Assembly: GCA_039090855.1 (NCBI GenBank)
Contig: CM077027.1
Location: 103,706,424 to 103,770,423, forward strand
DNA: 64,000 bases
Origin: Macrothele yani
Taxonomy: Eukaryota > Arthropoda > Arachnida > Araneae > Macrothelidae
Direction: 5' to 3'
Position numbers and translations under genes: made by a program. The notes beneath the pieces were generated by a model. It was not told the DNA's origin. It searched no databases and saw nothing but the letters and a program-made list of their open reading frames with translations. Shown one piece after another: positions 11,264 to 22,779 of this stretch. Within the stretch, counting starts at the first letter, position 1. Each line of letters begins with the position of its first letter.

Positions 11264-13935
11264 CAGTGGTGGCTCGTGGTTGGAAAAATAGGTGAAGAGG
11301 TACAAGAGCAGTATGAAAAGATATCTACTGTCTACAATGAAAATCCTTTAATGAGGACTTACCTATTTTTTGTATATTAAATCCATTTTTCTTCCTTTTA
11401 AAGCTGCAAATTTGTCGATCATGTCGTCATAAGATGGGTAGATGGTTGTTTCTTCGTGAGAATCAATAAAATGTCTTCCTGAATAGAAATATGTGGCAAA
11501 GAAGCAAGTCTATCTTGGGAACTAGTGTTTCTTGCGCAAGTTTGTATTCTTTTAAGAAAACTTCTTTCCACTGCACACTTGTAGATGGAATTGTTAAACT
11601 GAGGAAAACCAATTTATAATATTCTGAAAAAATGTCTTTGTCTCCGTGAAACACTCGCAGGAGTTCTCGAGTCTATATATTCCTTAATTTGTCATCAGCA
11701 TATACAAGATTCAGTTCATTTTTAAGGCGCTGGTGTTTAGTAAACATGTTTCCATAAAAATGTAGATTTTTAAGAGCGCGAGAGGGAAAGCATGCATTAA
11801 ATTATTCGAATTTGGTTGTGTCAGCAAGTCAGACAAATTGAAATTTTCTTACAGTCTTGAAATTTTATATCCATTTCCATAAGAATGTGGTCCAAAATTT
11901 CAAAATACAATTGTTTATAATTTTGAAAAATTGTTTCCTGTGTAAGAGCAGCATATTCCTGTGCTTATTTCTGTGATTTTGCTAGCTTTTTCAAACTGTG
12001 TTTCAAATAACTCATCCTTTTATGGCTCAAAATTTCACGAGTTTTTTTTTTTAAATTTGAGTTACACAGTAGTTCATGTTCAGTTACTTTTTTCCTTTAA
12101 AAGTTTGAATAAGAGATCGATGGAGCCTAAAATGTAAATTCGAAAGTGTTCATATCATTCAAAAACCTTGGCAAGATGCATTGATTTTTTGTCTGATTAT
12201 TCGCTATTAGTCAGAAATCCGAATCTTCAACAACTACTCTTACTAATTTCGAAGTGGAGGACCATCGAGTTTCTGTTATGGTTGGTCTGTATCTTGCGGT
12301 TGTTGATATAAGTGCATAAGACCGCTTCGTAAAATGGTGAACAAACGAAGCAATTCCACTCAGGCTTGCAAAAAGTATTAGACACTTAGAAATTTTAGAA
12401 AAACTCTGGTGTAATACAAGATTCAAACGATGAACTAAGCATTGAACAAAAACAGCTTGAGAAGCTTTATCCTTGACTTTTTTTTTTTTTGTAGCCCATT
12501 TAAGTGTCCAGACATTATACTTGCCCCATCGTAACATTGTCCTATTTATTTGTGTTGGTAATCAGACTGTTCCAAAATTTTGTCTAGCATTTTGTATAAA
12601 GCTCCTGACGTTCTATCTTCATTCACATCATGGAAACCCAAAAATCCCTCAACCAATACACCTTCCAAATCAACAATCACAAATTATTTAATTTTTGACA
12701 TGATCGTTTATATATTCAGAAATACATTCAATTAATTCATTTTGAATAGTTTTTTATCCTTTCGTATTGATTTTCAATTTCTAAAGAACTTCTTATATTA
12801 ACAATGAAGGTAATTCAATGAAATTTCCACGATTTATCGAGCCCATTCTTTCGTCATGGCTATGGAATGCTAGTCCTTGTTTGCACATATACAGTATAGA
12901 CAAATACTGTATCAATCACTGTCTGCAGGAAAAGTCTATTTAAACAAACGTTTTCGTTAAAATACATTTTCAAAAGCCTAGCATTCTTCCACAGGGCATC
13001 GGCAATGGCGTTTTGAATTTTTTCAAAATTCCTTAACATTAATACGCATTTCAGGTGTTCGCTAGAATCACGATGTTTATGAAGTGACCGTGTTACGCTT
13101 AATAAATATGAGAATACGTCTTTATTCCACGCCGCATGTTTATTACTAAAAAGTAAGCAGGGCCCAAAAAAATTTAACGCAGAAGTGCTGCAAATCCATT
13201 TATGTTCAGTAAACCAACAATTTTTAAAATTAATATTGTTAGATTTACCGCTCTTCTTGATTTCGTTCTTGGCAACAATTGCCAGTGAATCCGTCGGTCA
13301 TCCTTGAAGCTTAATGTCTCTTTTATCTTCATCTTTCCACAGATTAAATGGAGTTTGCAATAAATTACAAACAATGTCGTCCACAGGATGCATACTAAAA
13401 ACTATCACTATCAGTTAAATTGTACACAAACCTAAAATATCATTTAATGCTTTCAACAAATAATCACAAAGCATGAAAGAAATTCCTTTCGAAAAATATT
13501 GTACCAAAGCACCACAAGGAAAAAGCCCTAGCAGATTGCAAGGTACCCTGGTAGTCCGCCCGCTCCACCGTGATCTCTCACGACTTTACGCTAAAAAACT
13601 GAAAGATGCAGAGGTAAGGCGCCTGAAGCTGAAACACTTCACTTGAGTGAGCAGATTGGGGAGGGTAACGTCACGGTTACCATGACAACTCGGCGGAAAA
13701 CTGCAGACTTCCAAGCATTCTCATTTCGGCTCTCCACTTGCACTGCTTTGCGTATAAGGATTTGTTTTCCGTTTTGAGCACGCCATGTGAATTAATATCT
13801 ATTCAAAATTTTGAGTATTTTGGAACTGAATAAAGGCAAAAAAGAATATATTATAAAAAATACTGAATAAAATTTTATTTTGAGTAAAATAGGTGAAGAG
13901 GCACTTCACCTACTTCACCTGAAAAGCCGCCACTG
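11264..13935 (-). mobile_element. hAT element with terminal inverted repeats and an exact 8-bp target duplication
   Basis: The left end is cagtggtggctcgtgg at 11264; the right end, reverse-complemented, is cagtggcggcttttcagg ending at 13935. Both are followed by a related block containing aggtgaagag. The 8 bases acctgtac lie on both sides (11256-11263 and 13936-13943), the duplication size expected for hAT. CAGTGGCGGC-type ends are common in animal hAT elements. Inside on the minus strand is a decayed TTF-type transposase (separate entry). The element sits within an older inverted repeat and splits its left arm. Confidence 0.88.
11463..13393 (-). pseudogene. TTF-finger hAT transposase, broken by several stops
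   Basis: From an ATG at 13391-13393 the minus strand reads MHPVDDIVCNLLQTPFNLWK, then after a stop NCWFTEHKWICSTSALNFFG followed by PCLLFS, the TTF zinc-finger region (Cys-rich WC..CLLFS form). Downstream are CLVHRLNLVLHQSFSKISKC near 12450, the C..H.LNL block after the second catalytic residue, and TETRWSSTSKLV, the T/S-RW block. The C-terminal dimerisation region is near 11600 (LTIPSTSVQWKEVFLKEYKL, cf. IPVTS..CERSFS.LK). The order is correct for one transposase but multiple frame changes make it inactive. Confidence 0.75.
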
Positions 13936-13938
13936 ACC

Positions 13939-14557
13939 TGTACTGTAAGTTTCAATCTTCCAAAAGGTATGACTTTTAACTCTCTGCACGTTGTGCTGTT
14001 GGGAGTTCATGTCATGGCGGACAAACTTTAAGAAGAAAAAATGTATAGTTCTATTGAAAAGTTATTTTTTATTTTCTATACTTTATTGTAGAATGCTTTG
14101 GTTGAATAGTTTATGAAAATTTTATTAGACACATTGTCCAAAACAGGTTGTATTATTGGCAAAAATATTTTAACATTTCTTTCTGGGGAAGTCTTCAGAT
14201 ATCTGATTAAAGACACATATTCAAAAAATCATTATTATGGTACATACTATGACTAAAAACATTTAAAAACACTAAAGATGGTTTGTTATGTTAAGTTTGC
14301 ACTGTCATTGGAGTCTTAATTCTGCGTTAGCCCTGAAGGTAGGGGTTGATTGGTACTCTCCAAACATGCGATGGAAATACCACCTAGGGCATTTTCACAT
14401 GATAAACAATATCATCATATTCGGAATAATAATTGGCAGCCTTATACTCACATTATTGAAGTGTCTCGCTATCTGAAGGAAGTTTGTTGGCGAGTCGTCA
14501 CAATCAAGGTGAGAGTTAAAAGTCATACCTTTTCTAAGATTGAAACTTACAGTACAA
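13939..14557. repeat. Inverted repeat with about 46-bp arms, split by the hAT insertion
   Basis: Left arm gtactgtaagtttcaatc ... aaaaggtatgac ... ttaactctc (ending about 13984) is mirrored by gagagttaaaagtcatac ... ttgaaacttacagtac at 14512-14557, with a couple of mismatches. Joining across the hAT target site restores the outer bases of the left arm. The interior about 530 bp encodes nothing I recognise. It could be a small inverted-repeat transposon or a remnant of one. Confidence 0.65.
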
Positions 14558-14559
14558 TG

Positions 14560-17270
14560 TGCAGCATGTTATATTACAAGACTACAATCACTAGTCGGTA
14601 TGTCGAAATGCAATTCCATCTACCTGTTTTGACTGTTGATTTTTGTTAAACACTGTTTACAGTACACTTAAGCACTTCACAGACTGATTTCAATCAAATA
14701 ATAAGTGCTTTATAATTGCTCAGTATGTTTGAAATGACTTGCAGCACAAAGCATACCATAAAAAAGCAATCAACTTCCTTAAGCAAAAAGGAAATTGTGA
14801 TATTGCTCTGAAAATTAAAAAACAAACAGTAAAACCCACCTTGGAGTGTTAAATTTCAACACTTTTTTTTTTTTTTTTTGGCAGCTGGGTTTTTACAAAC
14901 CCTTGGTTTGATGTCCCAGTATAGGAACGCATATTTCCCCCATATTCCAAGAGTAGTTTAAGAGGTGCACATTTATCAAGAACTTAAAAATACTGAGACA
15001 TCAAACCAGACAGCTAAGTTATTTTGAAAATACTTTTTTGTTTTACGGAAGTTTTGAACTTCTACAAAATCATTTGTGAGCATCATTATATAAATTTTTA
15101 ACAATTATAAATACTTTTCAATAGTTTAGGACTACATAAGTTTTTACTGTTCCACATAAATCTTTTATCAATCAACATTAAAAAGACCAAATAATTACAT
15201 AAAAGGATACAAACCTTTTTTTTCATGTCCAACAAAGTGAAAAGCATGAAGAATGTTAAAAAGAAATATGGATAATTTATTCCAAGATAGTTAATTAAAA
15301 TCCTCATGTTAAAAATATTTAACATTTCACCCAAATAAATGCATGTTTGCGGTGAATAGAATTGAAGTGAAAGAAGTCTAATATTAATGCTGTTCACTAT
15401 CAACTTTATTTTTTAATAGCAGCATCATTAAATATCTTTGTATGTACAGATAAAAAGCAGCCTTCCAAGATACACCTGCGCACATGGACATTTTTATAAT
15501 ATTCAATTTTCTTTGTCACATATGCCAAAGCAAGCACATGGTTTGTTTGCAGGAACTCTGGAATCCAGCTCAGGTTTGGGGCAACATGATTAAAACATTT
15601 AGCTATTCATCCTAATGGCTTTCACTAGCATTAATCCGGAAATGGTAAAGATGCATTTGGATTTGTAAGTAGTTCTGTAGAACTTGTCCTCTTATAATGA
15701 AAAGGCAAGGTTTATTTGTTAACGGTGAACAAGTTGTCCACCTTATTGGGGCGATCACTTGACCTCTATAGCATGACACGACTTCAGAGAAAATGCGGAG
15801 TTGCATTAGGACTAAGAACAGGTTTTGCTATAAAAGGGTCTGGCTAGTTAGCTGCTGGACATTCAGGAGTTGGCAGTAGAGGTATAGCATTGCAGGACCA
15901 GAATGAGCTCCGAAGCAGCAACATATGGTCACTGGACTTCTTTGGCACTTGGGGGCTCAAGAGAAGGCAATTTTTCATGGAAAAATCTCCCATTCTTGGG
16001 GAAAGTAAAGTTTTACGTGAAAGCAGCCATGCTAATTACTAATGAGACCAAATGATTGCCTGGATATAATTTAAAAAAAAAAAAAGTTTTGTTATACAAT
16101 GCATAGCTGCTCTGATGGCTAAGTTGTATGTACTCTTGCAACTACTTTGACACTATATAAACCCATAGGAAAGGTGAAGAAGCGGAAGTCACCATTGTAA
16201 TGTGAGAAGAACTTACATGAAAGTGTTGGGAGTGCATTACCTATATTTGTCATGTTTTGATGAAGAACTGCCCAGGGCCCTACAGTCTCTTTTAAACACT
16301 ACAAGTAATACATGCAATGCTCATTCAAATACACTAGTGGCTTGGTGGGGCAAACGCCCCAATCTAATAAGTATATTTCACAGTTTACAAGAAAGTGGTA
16401 ATAAAATTGCACCATTTTTTCATACTTTATGTATTCTGTAGAGGGGATATAGAGAATGTGTAAATATATTATCAACAAAATGCAGGTCCAGGTTGTGTCC
16501 TGCTACTTCATGTTTGATAGCCTCAGCTGCAGTCTTGCATGCTTGGGCGTAAGGATTGCTAGCCAGAATATCTGCCATGGCTGTCAAAATCGATCACTTT
16601 AATTCTTCATTTTCATTACGACCAATACATATATCAGTAGCTGCCAAGGATTCTAAAAATTACAATTGGTCATATAAAGGGTTTTTACCAGTAAGTGGTA
16701 AAAAATCCAAGATGTACCGGCAAATCTGAGCCTGAATTTTAAAGCAGTACAAAATCATTGCCTGGAATCCACTTTTTTTTTTTGTGGCAGAGAGGGAAGC
16801 AAATGGCATCCCAATATTGCATTTCTGGATGCATTGCACAAAATTAGGACTGTTAAGAAGTAAGTCTTTCAGCCCTGTATTGAATTGTACCCAAGCTGTG
16901 CTCATGCATGGCAGTTTCATCCAATAGAGCTTTTTAGAAAGATAGGTTGCCACATGTATTACTGTGATAACATTGATTATGTGTGCTCTCAAAATTCCTT
17001 TGCTCACATACATTACAAAAAACATGTCCTCGCAGCCGAGTTGGACAATAGCCAATCAGCTCCTTGAGTAGTTTCCCAAGGTCGTACCATAAACCCGTTT
17101 GCCTGCATCGCGACGAGACGAAGTGAGAGTACTTGGCACGTGTACGAACTATATACTAAATGTTCTGACATGTACAGCAGTCACCTGATTAAATTTAGAA
17201 GAAATCTTTTATTTCCTCCCAATTCTTGGGAACAGGATCTGTAAAATGAGCTATCTCCCAAGGTTGCACA
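14560..17270. other. Mostly unrecognised stretch with TATA-like motifs
   Basis: No family-recognisable protein. A minus-strand open frame at 16660-17055 (131 codons) shows no domain and lies in a region with other minus-strand open stretches near 16500. TATAAAAGG occurs at 15829-15837 and ctatataaaccc near 16153. A T run lies near 14865-14880. I cannot tell whether any of this is a host exon or old repeat. Confidence 0.35.
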
Positions 17271-17279
17271 ATGTAACTA

Positions 17280-18447
17280 CACTGAAGTGCCAGAAAAACT
17301 GGTACAGACGAGCTTATGCAAAATACATAGCAACATCACCTATGCGTATATGAAGCGATAGACATCCTTGCCAGCTGTCAGAGCTGTTTTAGGAAAGGAG
17401 AATGACAAGTAATAACGATTTACGCGATTTTCAACGCAGTGTCATAGTTGGTGCTCGTGAGATGGGCCATAGTATTTCGGAGATAGAAACGAAGTTCGGA
17501 TTTTCACGGACGACCGTTGTAAGGGTGTACCGTGACTACAAGAATTACGGCGAAACCTCCAACCTATACCAGTGTGGCCGTAAAAAGACATTGGGTGAAC
17601 GTGACCATCGTCGGCTGTCAAGAATCGTTTCATGTGACACTCTCGCAGGTATCATCAGAATTCAATACTGGTGCCTCAACAAGCATCAGCGTCCAAACTG
17701 TGCAACATACCCTGCATGATATGGGCTTTGGGAACCGACGCCCAACTCGAATCTCCTTAATGGGTGCACGACACAGAGCTATGCGCCTCGCTTAGGCATG
17801 GCAACCCCGCCACTGGACACTTGATGACTGGAAACAAGTAGCCTAGTCTGACGAGTCGCGTTTCCAACTGTATCGGGCAGATGGAAGGATTCGTGTGTGG
17901 CGTAAACTCCATGGATCCCGCCTGTCAACAGGGAACTGTACCGGCTGGTGGTGGTGGTGGTGGTGGGGGGTCCATAATGGTATGGGGTGTGTTTAGCTGA
18001 ACTTCACTGGGACCCCTGGTATGTCTACAAACGTCTGTGACCGACTAACACTATGTGCGCATCCTTTCTGACGAGGTACACCCGTTCATGCTGATGGGTT
18101 GGGCCTGTTCCAACAGGACAATGAACCTCCACACAAGTGTCGAGATGCCATATTATGGTTAGAGGAGCATTCATCTGAGTTTAGGGTGTTGCCATTCCCA
18201 CCCAAGTCCCCAGATCTGAACGTGATAGAACACATTTGGGATGCCATGCAACGCGCTATCGAACACAGGAATCGGAGACCTCGGAATACACCTGGAATTG
18301 TGGAAAAGAGGAGTGGTGTGCATTGCCTACAGCATATTTCCAGAAGCTAGTGGAGTCTATGCCCAGTCGTATTTCTGCAGTCCTGCGCTCCCGTGGGGGA
18401 CCTACCATGTATTAGACTGGCGTACCAGTTTTTCTGGCACTTCAGTG
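17280..18447 (+). mobile_element. Tc1-like element with intact termini and TA target duplication
   Basis: The left terminus is cactgaagtgccagaaaaac at 17280 and the right terminus is its reverse complement ending at 18447. About 27 bp match perfectly (through ctggtac). TA lies on both sides (17278-17279 and 18448-18449). At 1168 bp the length is right for a Tc1-like element with one transposase gene. The transposase inside is dead. Confidence 0.9.
17402..18350 (+). pseudogene. Tc1-like transposase, frameshifted, with premature stops
   Basis: ATG at 17402 opens a helix-turn-helix region (SISEIETKFGFSRTTVVRVY). After a frameshift near 17655 the homology continues (TVQHTLHDMGFGNRRPTRI), with TAG at 17793-17795 and another before the first catalytic block SDESRFQLYRADGRIRVW. 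A (GGT)n run near 17944-17964 marks a second break. The block QQDNEPPHKC and then SPDLNVIEHIWD carry the second aspartate and the glutamate; I count 36 residues between them. The standard Tc1 spacing is 34, so this is a DD36E-like member by my count. It is inactive. Confidence 0.85.
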
Positions 18448-19204
18448 TATGTCCCGCAATTTTGTGCAACACTACGGAGTAATATATAAGATTGCTAGTA
18501 AAAATGGCATGCCAAATATGCATGTTAAAGATGCATTCCACAAAAATTTACATTCTCCCAGTAATTTAATTTCACACAGCTGTTTCTGGTTTTCTATATG
18601 TGCTTGACTATTTTTCTATGAGCTCTGAACAAAAGCACTGAAAACAGCACTTGAAACTCAAGAGGCCATAAACCATTGCAAAAAAATCCAAAGAAAATGA
18701 AATATGGGAACATACACAAGATGATCAGTTGATCACAGGTGATGAAGGCCGTAGAACGGCCAAAAGCTTCCGATTAATGATCATCATCATTACATGCGAC
18801 TGTGTTTTCCATTTAATTTCTATGTTTATTGTGATATTGTTGCATGAAGCCTCATGTTTTGAATCATTCTGTAGAGCTTAATGAAGAGGAGTGCAATAAG
18901 CAATTCATGGACCTAAAGTGTCCCAAACATACTCAATCGGATTCATATATTTTGATTCTTCTGGTTCACCGACAGCGTATGGATGTAAACTTTACAATGT
19001 TTGGTACATCTGTTTCAGACAATTACAGCCGATGCTAGAAGGCCAACAATTTTGCAACTCGCGATGTGACCTTTCGAGCAGACCGAGCTGTACGTCCACC
19101 ATTTTAAATAAAAAATACATATTTTTAAATAGTCAAAATGTGAAATAAAAAGTACAAAGTCGTAATAATGTCAGACAATACTTTTTATTTGAAAAAAACC
19201 TTAC
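18448..19204. other. Unrecognised stretch containing a hammerhead-like motif
   Basis: Two short plus-strand open frames (18844-19038, 18918-19148) have no family resemblance. The one notable item is the ribozyme-like motif at 18734-18775, listed separately. Confidence 0.35.
18734..18775 (+). ncRNA. Decayed hammerhead-like motif
   Basis: The core reads gTGATGA, then a stem GGCC-gtagaac-GGCC, then aAAA. A hammerhead ribozyme needs CTGANGA, stem II and GAAA. Here the first C is G and the G of GAAA is A, so two invariant bases are lost. The motif with a GGCC stem is found in Penelope-like elements, whose ends often carry hammerheads. It is a remnant at best. Confidence 0.3.
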
Positions 19205-19891
19205 AAAACTATTCATTGACCAGTGAAGCCCTATGAGGTTGGGCATTGCTGTCCATTAACAGGAAATCTGTACTCACTGCATCTCTAAAAAGATGAATAT
19301 TAAGATCCACAATCTTATCCCAATATTGGGCAGTTGTTAGACCTAGACAGGATAACTATTATTGATACAGATTCTGGCCCAAACCATTATTTCACTACCC
19401 CAGAAATGGTCTTGTTCCCGAACATTCATCAGTGGATATTCTGTTCAATATTGTTCCCATATGAATGTTCTCTGTGAATCTGGCTGCAAACAAAATCTGC
19501 TCTCATCAATAAAGAGTATGCATGTCCATTCTTGGTTGGCCCAATGAACATGCAGGCACCATTTGAAATTAGTTCTCTGGGATACGCCTAAGGCAACACA
19601 CTCCAGACTACTATTAGACAATCTTTGGCATTCCATATGGCAGGTTACAGTCCAACCAATTGCCACAGTGAGCATCTAGGTGCCAACTGATGAGCCATGT
19701 TGCTTGGATTGTGTCTAGCATATAACACTAATAAAAAGTCTTGTCGAGCATAAACGACCCTCCGACGTCTTTGCCCAGATCTCGAGATATCCCGAAATTG
19801 TCTCCAGAGGCGGCAGACAATGGATCGATCCACATTTAACCATCTGACACTTCAGCTTGAGACCAGAATGCTTCTAATCTCATAACTCAAC
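19205..19891 (-). pseudogene. Tc1-like transposase remnant A, split by a hAT insertion
   Basis: Minus-strand reading from 19891 gives SVRWLNVDRSIVCRLWRQFR with DISRSGQRRRR (helix-turn-helix), then frame changes, LFIDESRFCLQPDSQRTFIW (first catalytic aspartate block), IMVWARI, and FLLMDSNAQPHRASLVNE (second aspartate block, DDN mutated to DSN). It stops before the glutamate block, so the C-terminus is lost. The N-terminal start lies across the hAT insertion at 25202-25228. The first D context is intact but the gene is dead. Confidence 0.75.
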
Positions 19892-20087
19892 ACTGCAATC
19901 AGGGCCGGTTCTGGGGTGTGTGCCACAGATATTTGGCCGCCAATGCCGATTGAGTACAAGTGAATATGCTATTATAATTCCTAACCTAACCCATGGCATG
20001 GGGTGTTTCTTTCACTGTTCTATATAGACTCACAGACAATGAAATTTTTGCACCAAAAAGGAAGCATCGGATTAAACTGAAATTTTA

Positions 20088-21140
20088 TTAACATAATGAT
20101 ACAGATGAATGATACACATGATGACAAAAACAGAGCTGCAGGATAATTACAAAGGGATCTGTGGCACGCAGTCCAGTCATCTTTGCAATAGCGCACCGCA
20201 CCGCTTCGTGCAGCGATACATACTGCAATACGGTCCGGTTCGGCATGGAGGTGAACAGACGCCTGATGTTGTCCTGTGGCAGACTGGCCCACACGTGTTG
20301 GACAATGTGCTCCGAATCTGGGAGAGTGCGGCACTGCAGAAGCCGTCGTTTCAACTGGTCCCACACATGCTCGATAAAGGACATGTCCGGGGAGCGGGCA
20401 GGCCATGGATACGTCTGGACATGACGTAGGCAGTCCTGGGTAACCCGAGCCGTGTGCGGGCGGGCATCATCCTGCTGGTATAGCGCACCTGGAATCCCGG
20501 CCAGGAATGGGAGCACATGGGGCCATAGGATTTCATCCACATACTGCTGGCCCGTCAATGATCGATGTAACCGTACTACAGCTGATTGGCTATTGTAGGC
20601 AATGGCTCCCCAGACCATAATGCCTGCAGTGGGGATGATGTGACGCTTGATAGCAAGGTTGGGATTGTGCTGTTGACCCCGCGACCTTCACACCTGGACA
20701 CGATCATCTGTCCCCAAAATGAAGCGGCACTCATCGCTAAACACCACACGTTGCTCTGGCCCTGCACCACTGCACACAGTGCTGGCGATGTTCCAGTGTT
20801 AATGGTAGCACACTAAGGGGTGCCTGGATCGCAGATTCGCTTCCACGAGGTGTCGGGAAATGGTTTGTGGGCACACAGGACCCGCTACATCTGTCTGTAT
20901 AGTGGACCCAGTCCCCGTGGAATCAGTTTGTGCCTGGCGCACGATCCGTAAATCCTCAAGATACTGGTGGCCTCCCGGTCTGTCCGGGAGCCGCTCCGCC
21001 ACGTGGCAGTGCTGTCACGTGTCGATTGCTCTCAACACAGTTGGACGGTATGGTTAGAATGATCCACGTGGCGGGCTAAACGGCGCGCCAACCACTCTGT
21101 GGTTTTCAGCCTTCTCTCAAAGTCCGTGAGTTGCATAAAT
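20088..21140 (-). pseudogene. Tc1-like transposase of element C, degraded N-terminal half
   Basis: Minus-strand reading shows MQLTDFERR near 21130, then (other frame) AERLPDRPGGHQYLEDLRIV and PQTISRHLVEANLRSRHPL (second helix-turn-helix). After further breaks comes VVFSDECRFILGTDDR (first aspartate). From about 20618 there is one clean frame: MVWGAIAYNSQSAVV, YQQDDARPHTARVTQ (second aspartate; QQDN is QQDD here) and SPDMSFIEHVWDQL (glutamate). I count 32 residues between second aspartate and glutamate, two fewer than the usual DD34E. Several stops upstream make it inactive. Confidence 0.8.
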
Positions 21141-21317
21141 CAATGTTTTTGGTGTCCACCCGACATTCCTGACACTCTGTACTCTTGCTTGCGCCGGAAG
21201 GTGCATTTTGCTTTTACTGGGTATCGACTACACGCCGGTTAGTGTTTGCAGCACCACCACAGGGTGTGTGGTCATATGCACTCACACCAAATGTAGATCA
21301 TTTGCGTACCAGCACAG

Positions 21318-21543
21318 CCGCCCTGGAGGCGCAGTGGTCTAAGCGACATCCTCTGATTATTCCTCCGAAAGGGGTCCGGGTTCGAATCCTGGTGAGGCAG
21401 GGATGTTGTGTTTGCCTTGCGGCACTGGCTCTCTCCTTTCCCTGGAACCAGTGACCCTAAATTAGGGACGGGAGACTGCTTATAGACCATTGAGTTGCTC
21501 ATGGTGGTCGTTAAACCTCCAATCAAAAAAAAAAAGAAAGAAA
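21318..21543 (+). mobile_element. tRNA-derived SINE (copy 2) with a perfect 10-bp target duplication
   Basis: It starts ccgccctggaggcgcagtgg with an A box, has the B box gggttcgaatcctgg near 21378-21392, the shared body (ccctggaaccagtgaccc, gtcgttaaacctccaatc) and ends in an A-rich tail. The 10 bases accagcacag lie at 21308-21317 and again at 21544-21553. This is the best-bounded copy of the family here and lies inside Tc1 element C. Confidence 0.9.
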
Positions 21544-21619
21544 ACCAGCACAGACTCAAGCTATTTGCAAAGTTTTGCGGTTGTAGCATGTTTTCTTCTA
21601 AGTCCAAAAATTTCATTGT

Positions 21620-22577
21620 CATACCTGCCAACATGAGAAAATTCAAATATGTAAAATTGCACGCAAATGACATTTCTAATGATTTTTTTAACTACGCGCA
21701 AACATTTATAATGAATTTAGACATGTACAAGTAAAAATAAATGCAAATATTTGTGCATTTTATAATTTTTAGATGTTTATAATATAAAAATATTATATTA
21801 CATTTTGATACCATACTCAACGTTTTCCGTCGTTCGTGGCGGACCAACGATTTCCATAGCATACTCGATGTTTTCTGTTGTCCGCAGCGGACCGACGATT
21901 TCCACAGCATACTCTGTTTTCCGTTGTCCATAGCGGACCTATGATTATCATAGCATGCCTGATGTTTTCTGTCGTCCGTAGCGAACCGACGATTTCCATA
22001 GCATACTCGACATTTTTCGTCGTCCGTAGATGACCGACGATTTCCATAGCATACTAGATGTTTTCCATCGTCCGTAGTTGGACCTACGATTATCATAGCA
22101 TACTCTGTTTTCCGTCGTCCGTAGAGAACCGATTGTTTCCATAGTAACTATGTAAAATCCGCAGTAGTGGGGAGTCTCTGAATCTTTCTTCCCACCGCAT
22201 GATCTTTATTCAGCGTTAAGTATAAGAGTGTGCACGGAGAATTTACTGTGCCGAAGTCCCAACAATGACGACAGGGGGACGGGTGTTCTGGCACACAATG
22301 GCGCAAAATTCCCATTTCCGTTATATCTTTTATTCATAGGGATATTTTTAACAAAAAATACAGAAAATTTTGAAAATCCGGAAGAAAAGTTCTTCCGGTC
22401 GGAAAACCGTACGTATAAAAAAACCCGGAAAACTTCCGTAAATTCCGGAAGAGTTGGCAAGTACAATTTAACTGAAACATTAACATTTTTTTTAAATATA
22501 CGGAAATGTGTAAAAAATAGCGATCTATGAGTAAAATCGTAAAGAACAGTTAAAATGCGTAAAAGTTGGCAGATATG
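21620..22577. mobile_element. Small inverted-repeat element with 6-bp target duplication
   Basis: Left terminus catacctgccaacatgag; right terminus reverse-complemented catatctgccaacttttac. The 6 bases cattgt flank both ends (21614-21619 and 22578-22583). Removing element plus one cattgt restores the terminal repeat of Tc1 element C. It contains a minisatellite (21822-22147) and self-complementary gaaaagttcttccgg tracts. No transposase is encoded, so it is non-autonomous. The superfamily is unknown; see the copy at 31065-32534. Confidence 0.75.
21822..22147. repeat. Minisatellite, about 7 units of 46-49 bp
   Basis: Units begin ttttccgtcgtccgtagcgg and run through gaccgacgatttccatagca then tactcgatg, with scattered changes (for example tatgattatc in units 3 and 6). 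The repeat creates open minus-strand frames with periodic METIGSLRTTE-like peptides, which are by-products of the repeat. Confidence 0.85.
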
Positions 22578-22779
22578 CATTGTCCATGAGTGCAGTTGGC
22601 AGGGCACAAGTGTACCTCATACAAATATTCTATAATGATAACACAACAGCGAATACTTATTTTTTTTATCTATATTAAAAAAAAAAAACCTGTTCAAAAA
22701 TATCGCAATCACACAGACACTGACACATAAGTATTGCCATAATTTAACACAATGTACTTGTATGTATGTACGTATCCAT

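Larger units (their letters stand above)
20027..22592 (-). mobile_element. Tc1-like element C, invaded by a SINE and a small inverted-repeat element
   Basis: Left terminus gactcacagacaatgaaatt at 20027 is preceded by TA. The matching right terminus is split: ccaaaaatttcattgtc at 21604-21620 continues after the inserted element as cattgtccatgagtg to 22592. Followed by CA rather than TA, so the target duplication has one change. The transposase runs on the minus strand. Without its two insertions the element is roughly 1.35 kb. Confidence 0.75.

Noticed and set aside
16660..17055. Minus-strand open frame of 131 codons
   Set aside because: No domain or motif, no splice or start context that would favour it; left as an unexplained stretch.
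21822..22147. Repetitive protein with METIGSLRTTE-like units
   Set aside because: The open frames arise from a 46-49-bp minisatellite inside a non-coding element; frames change from unit to unit.
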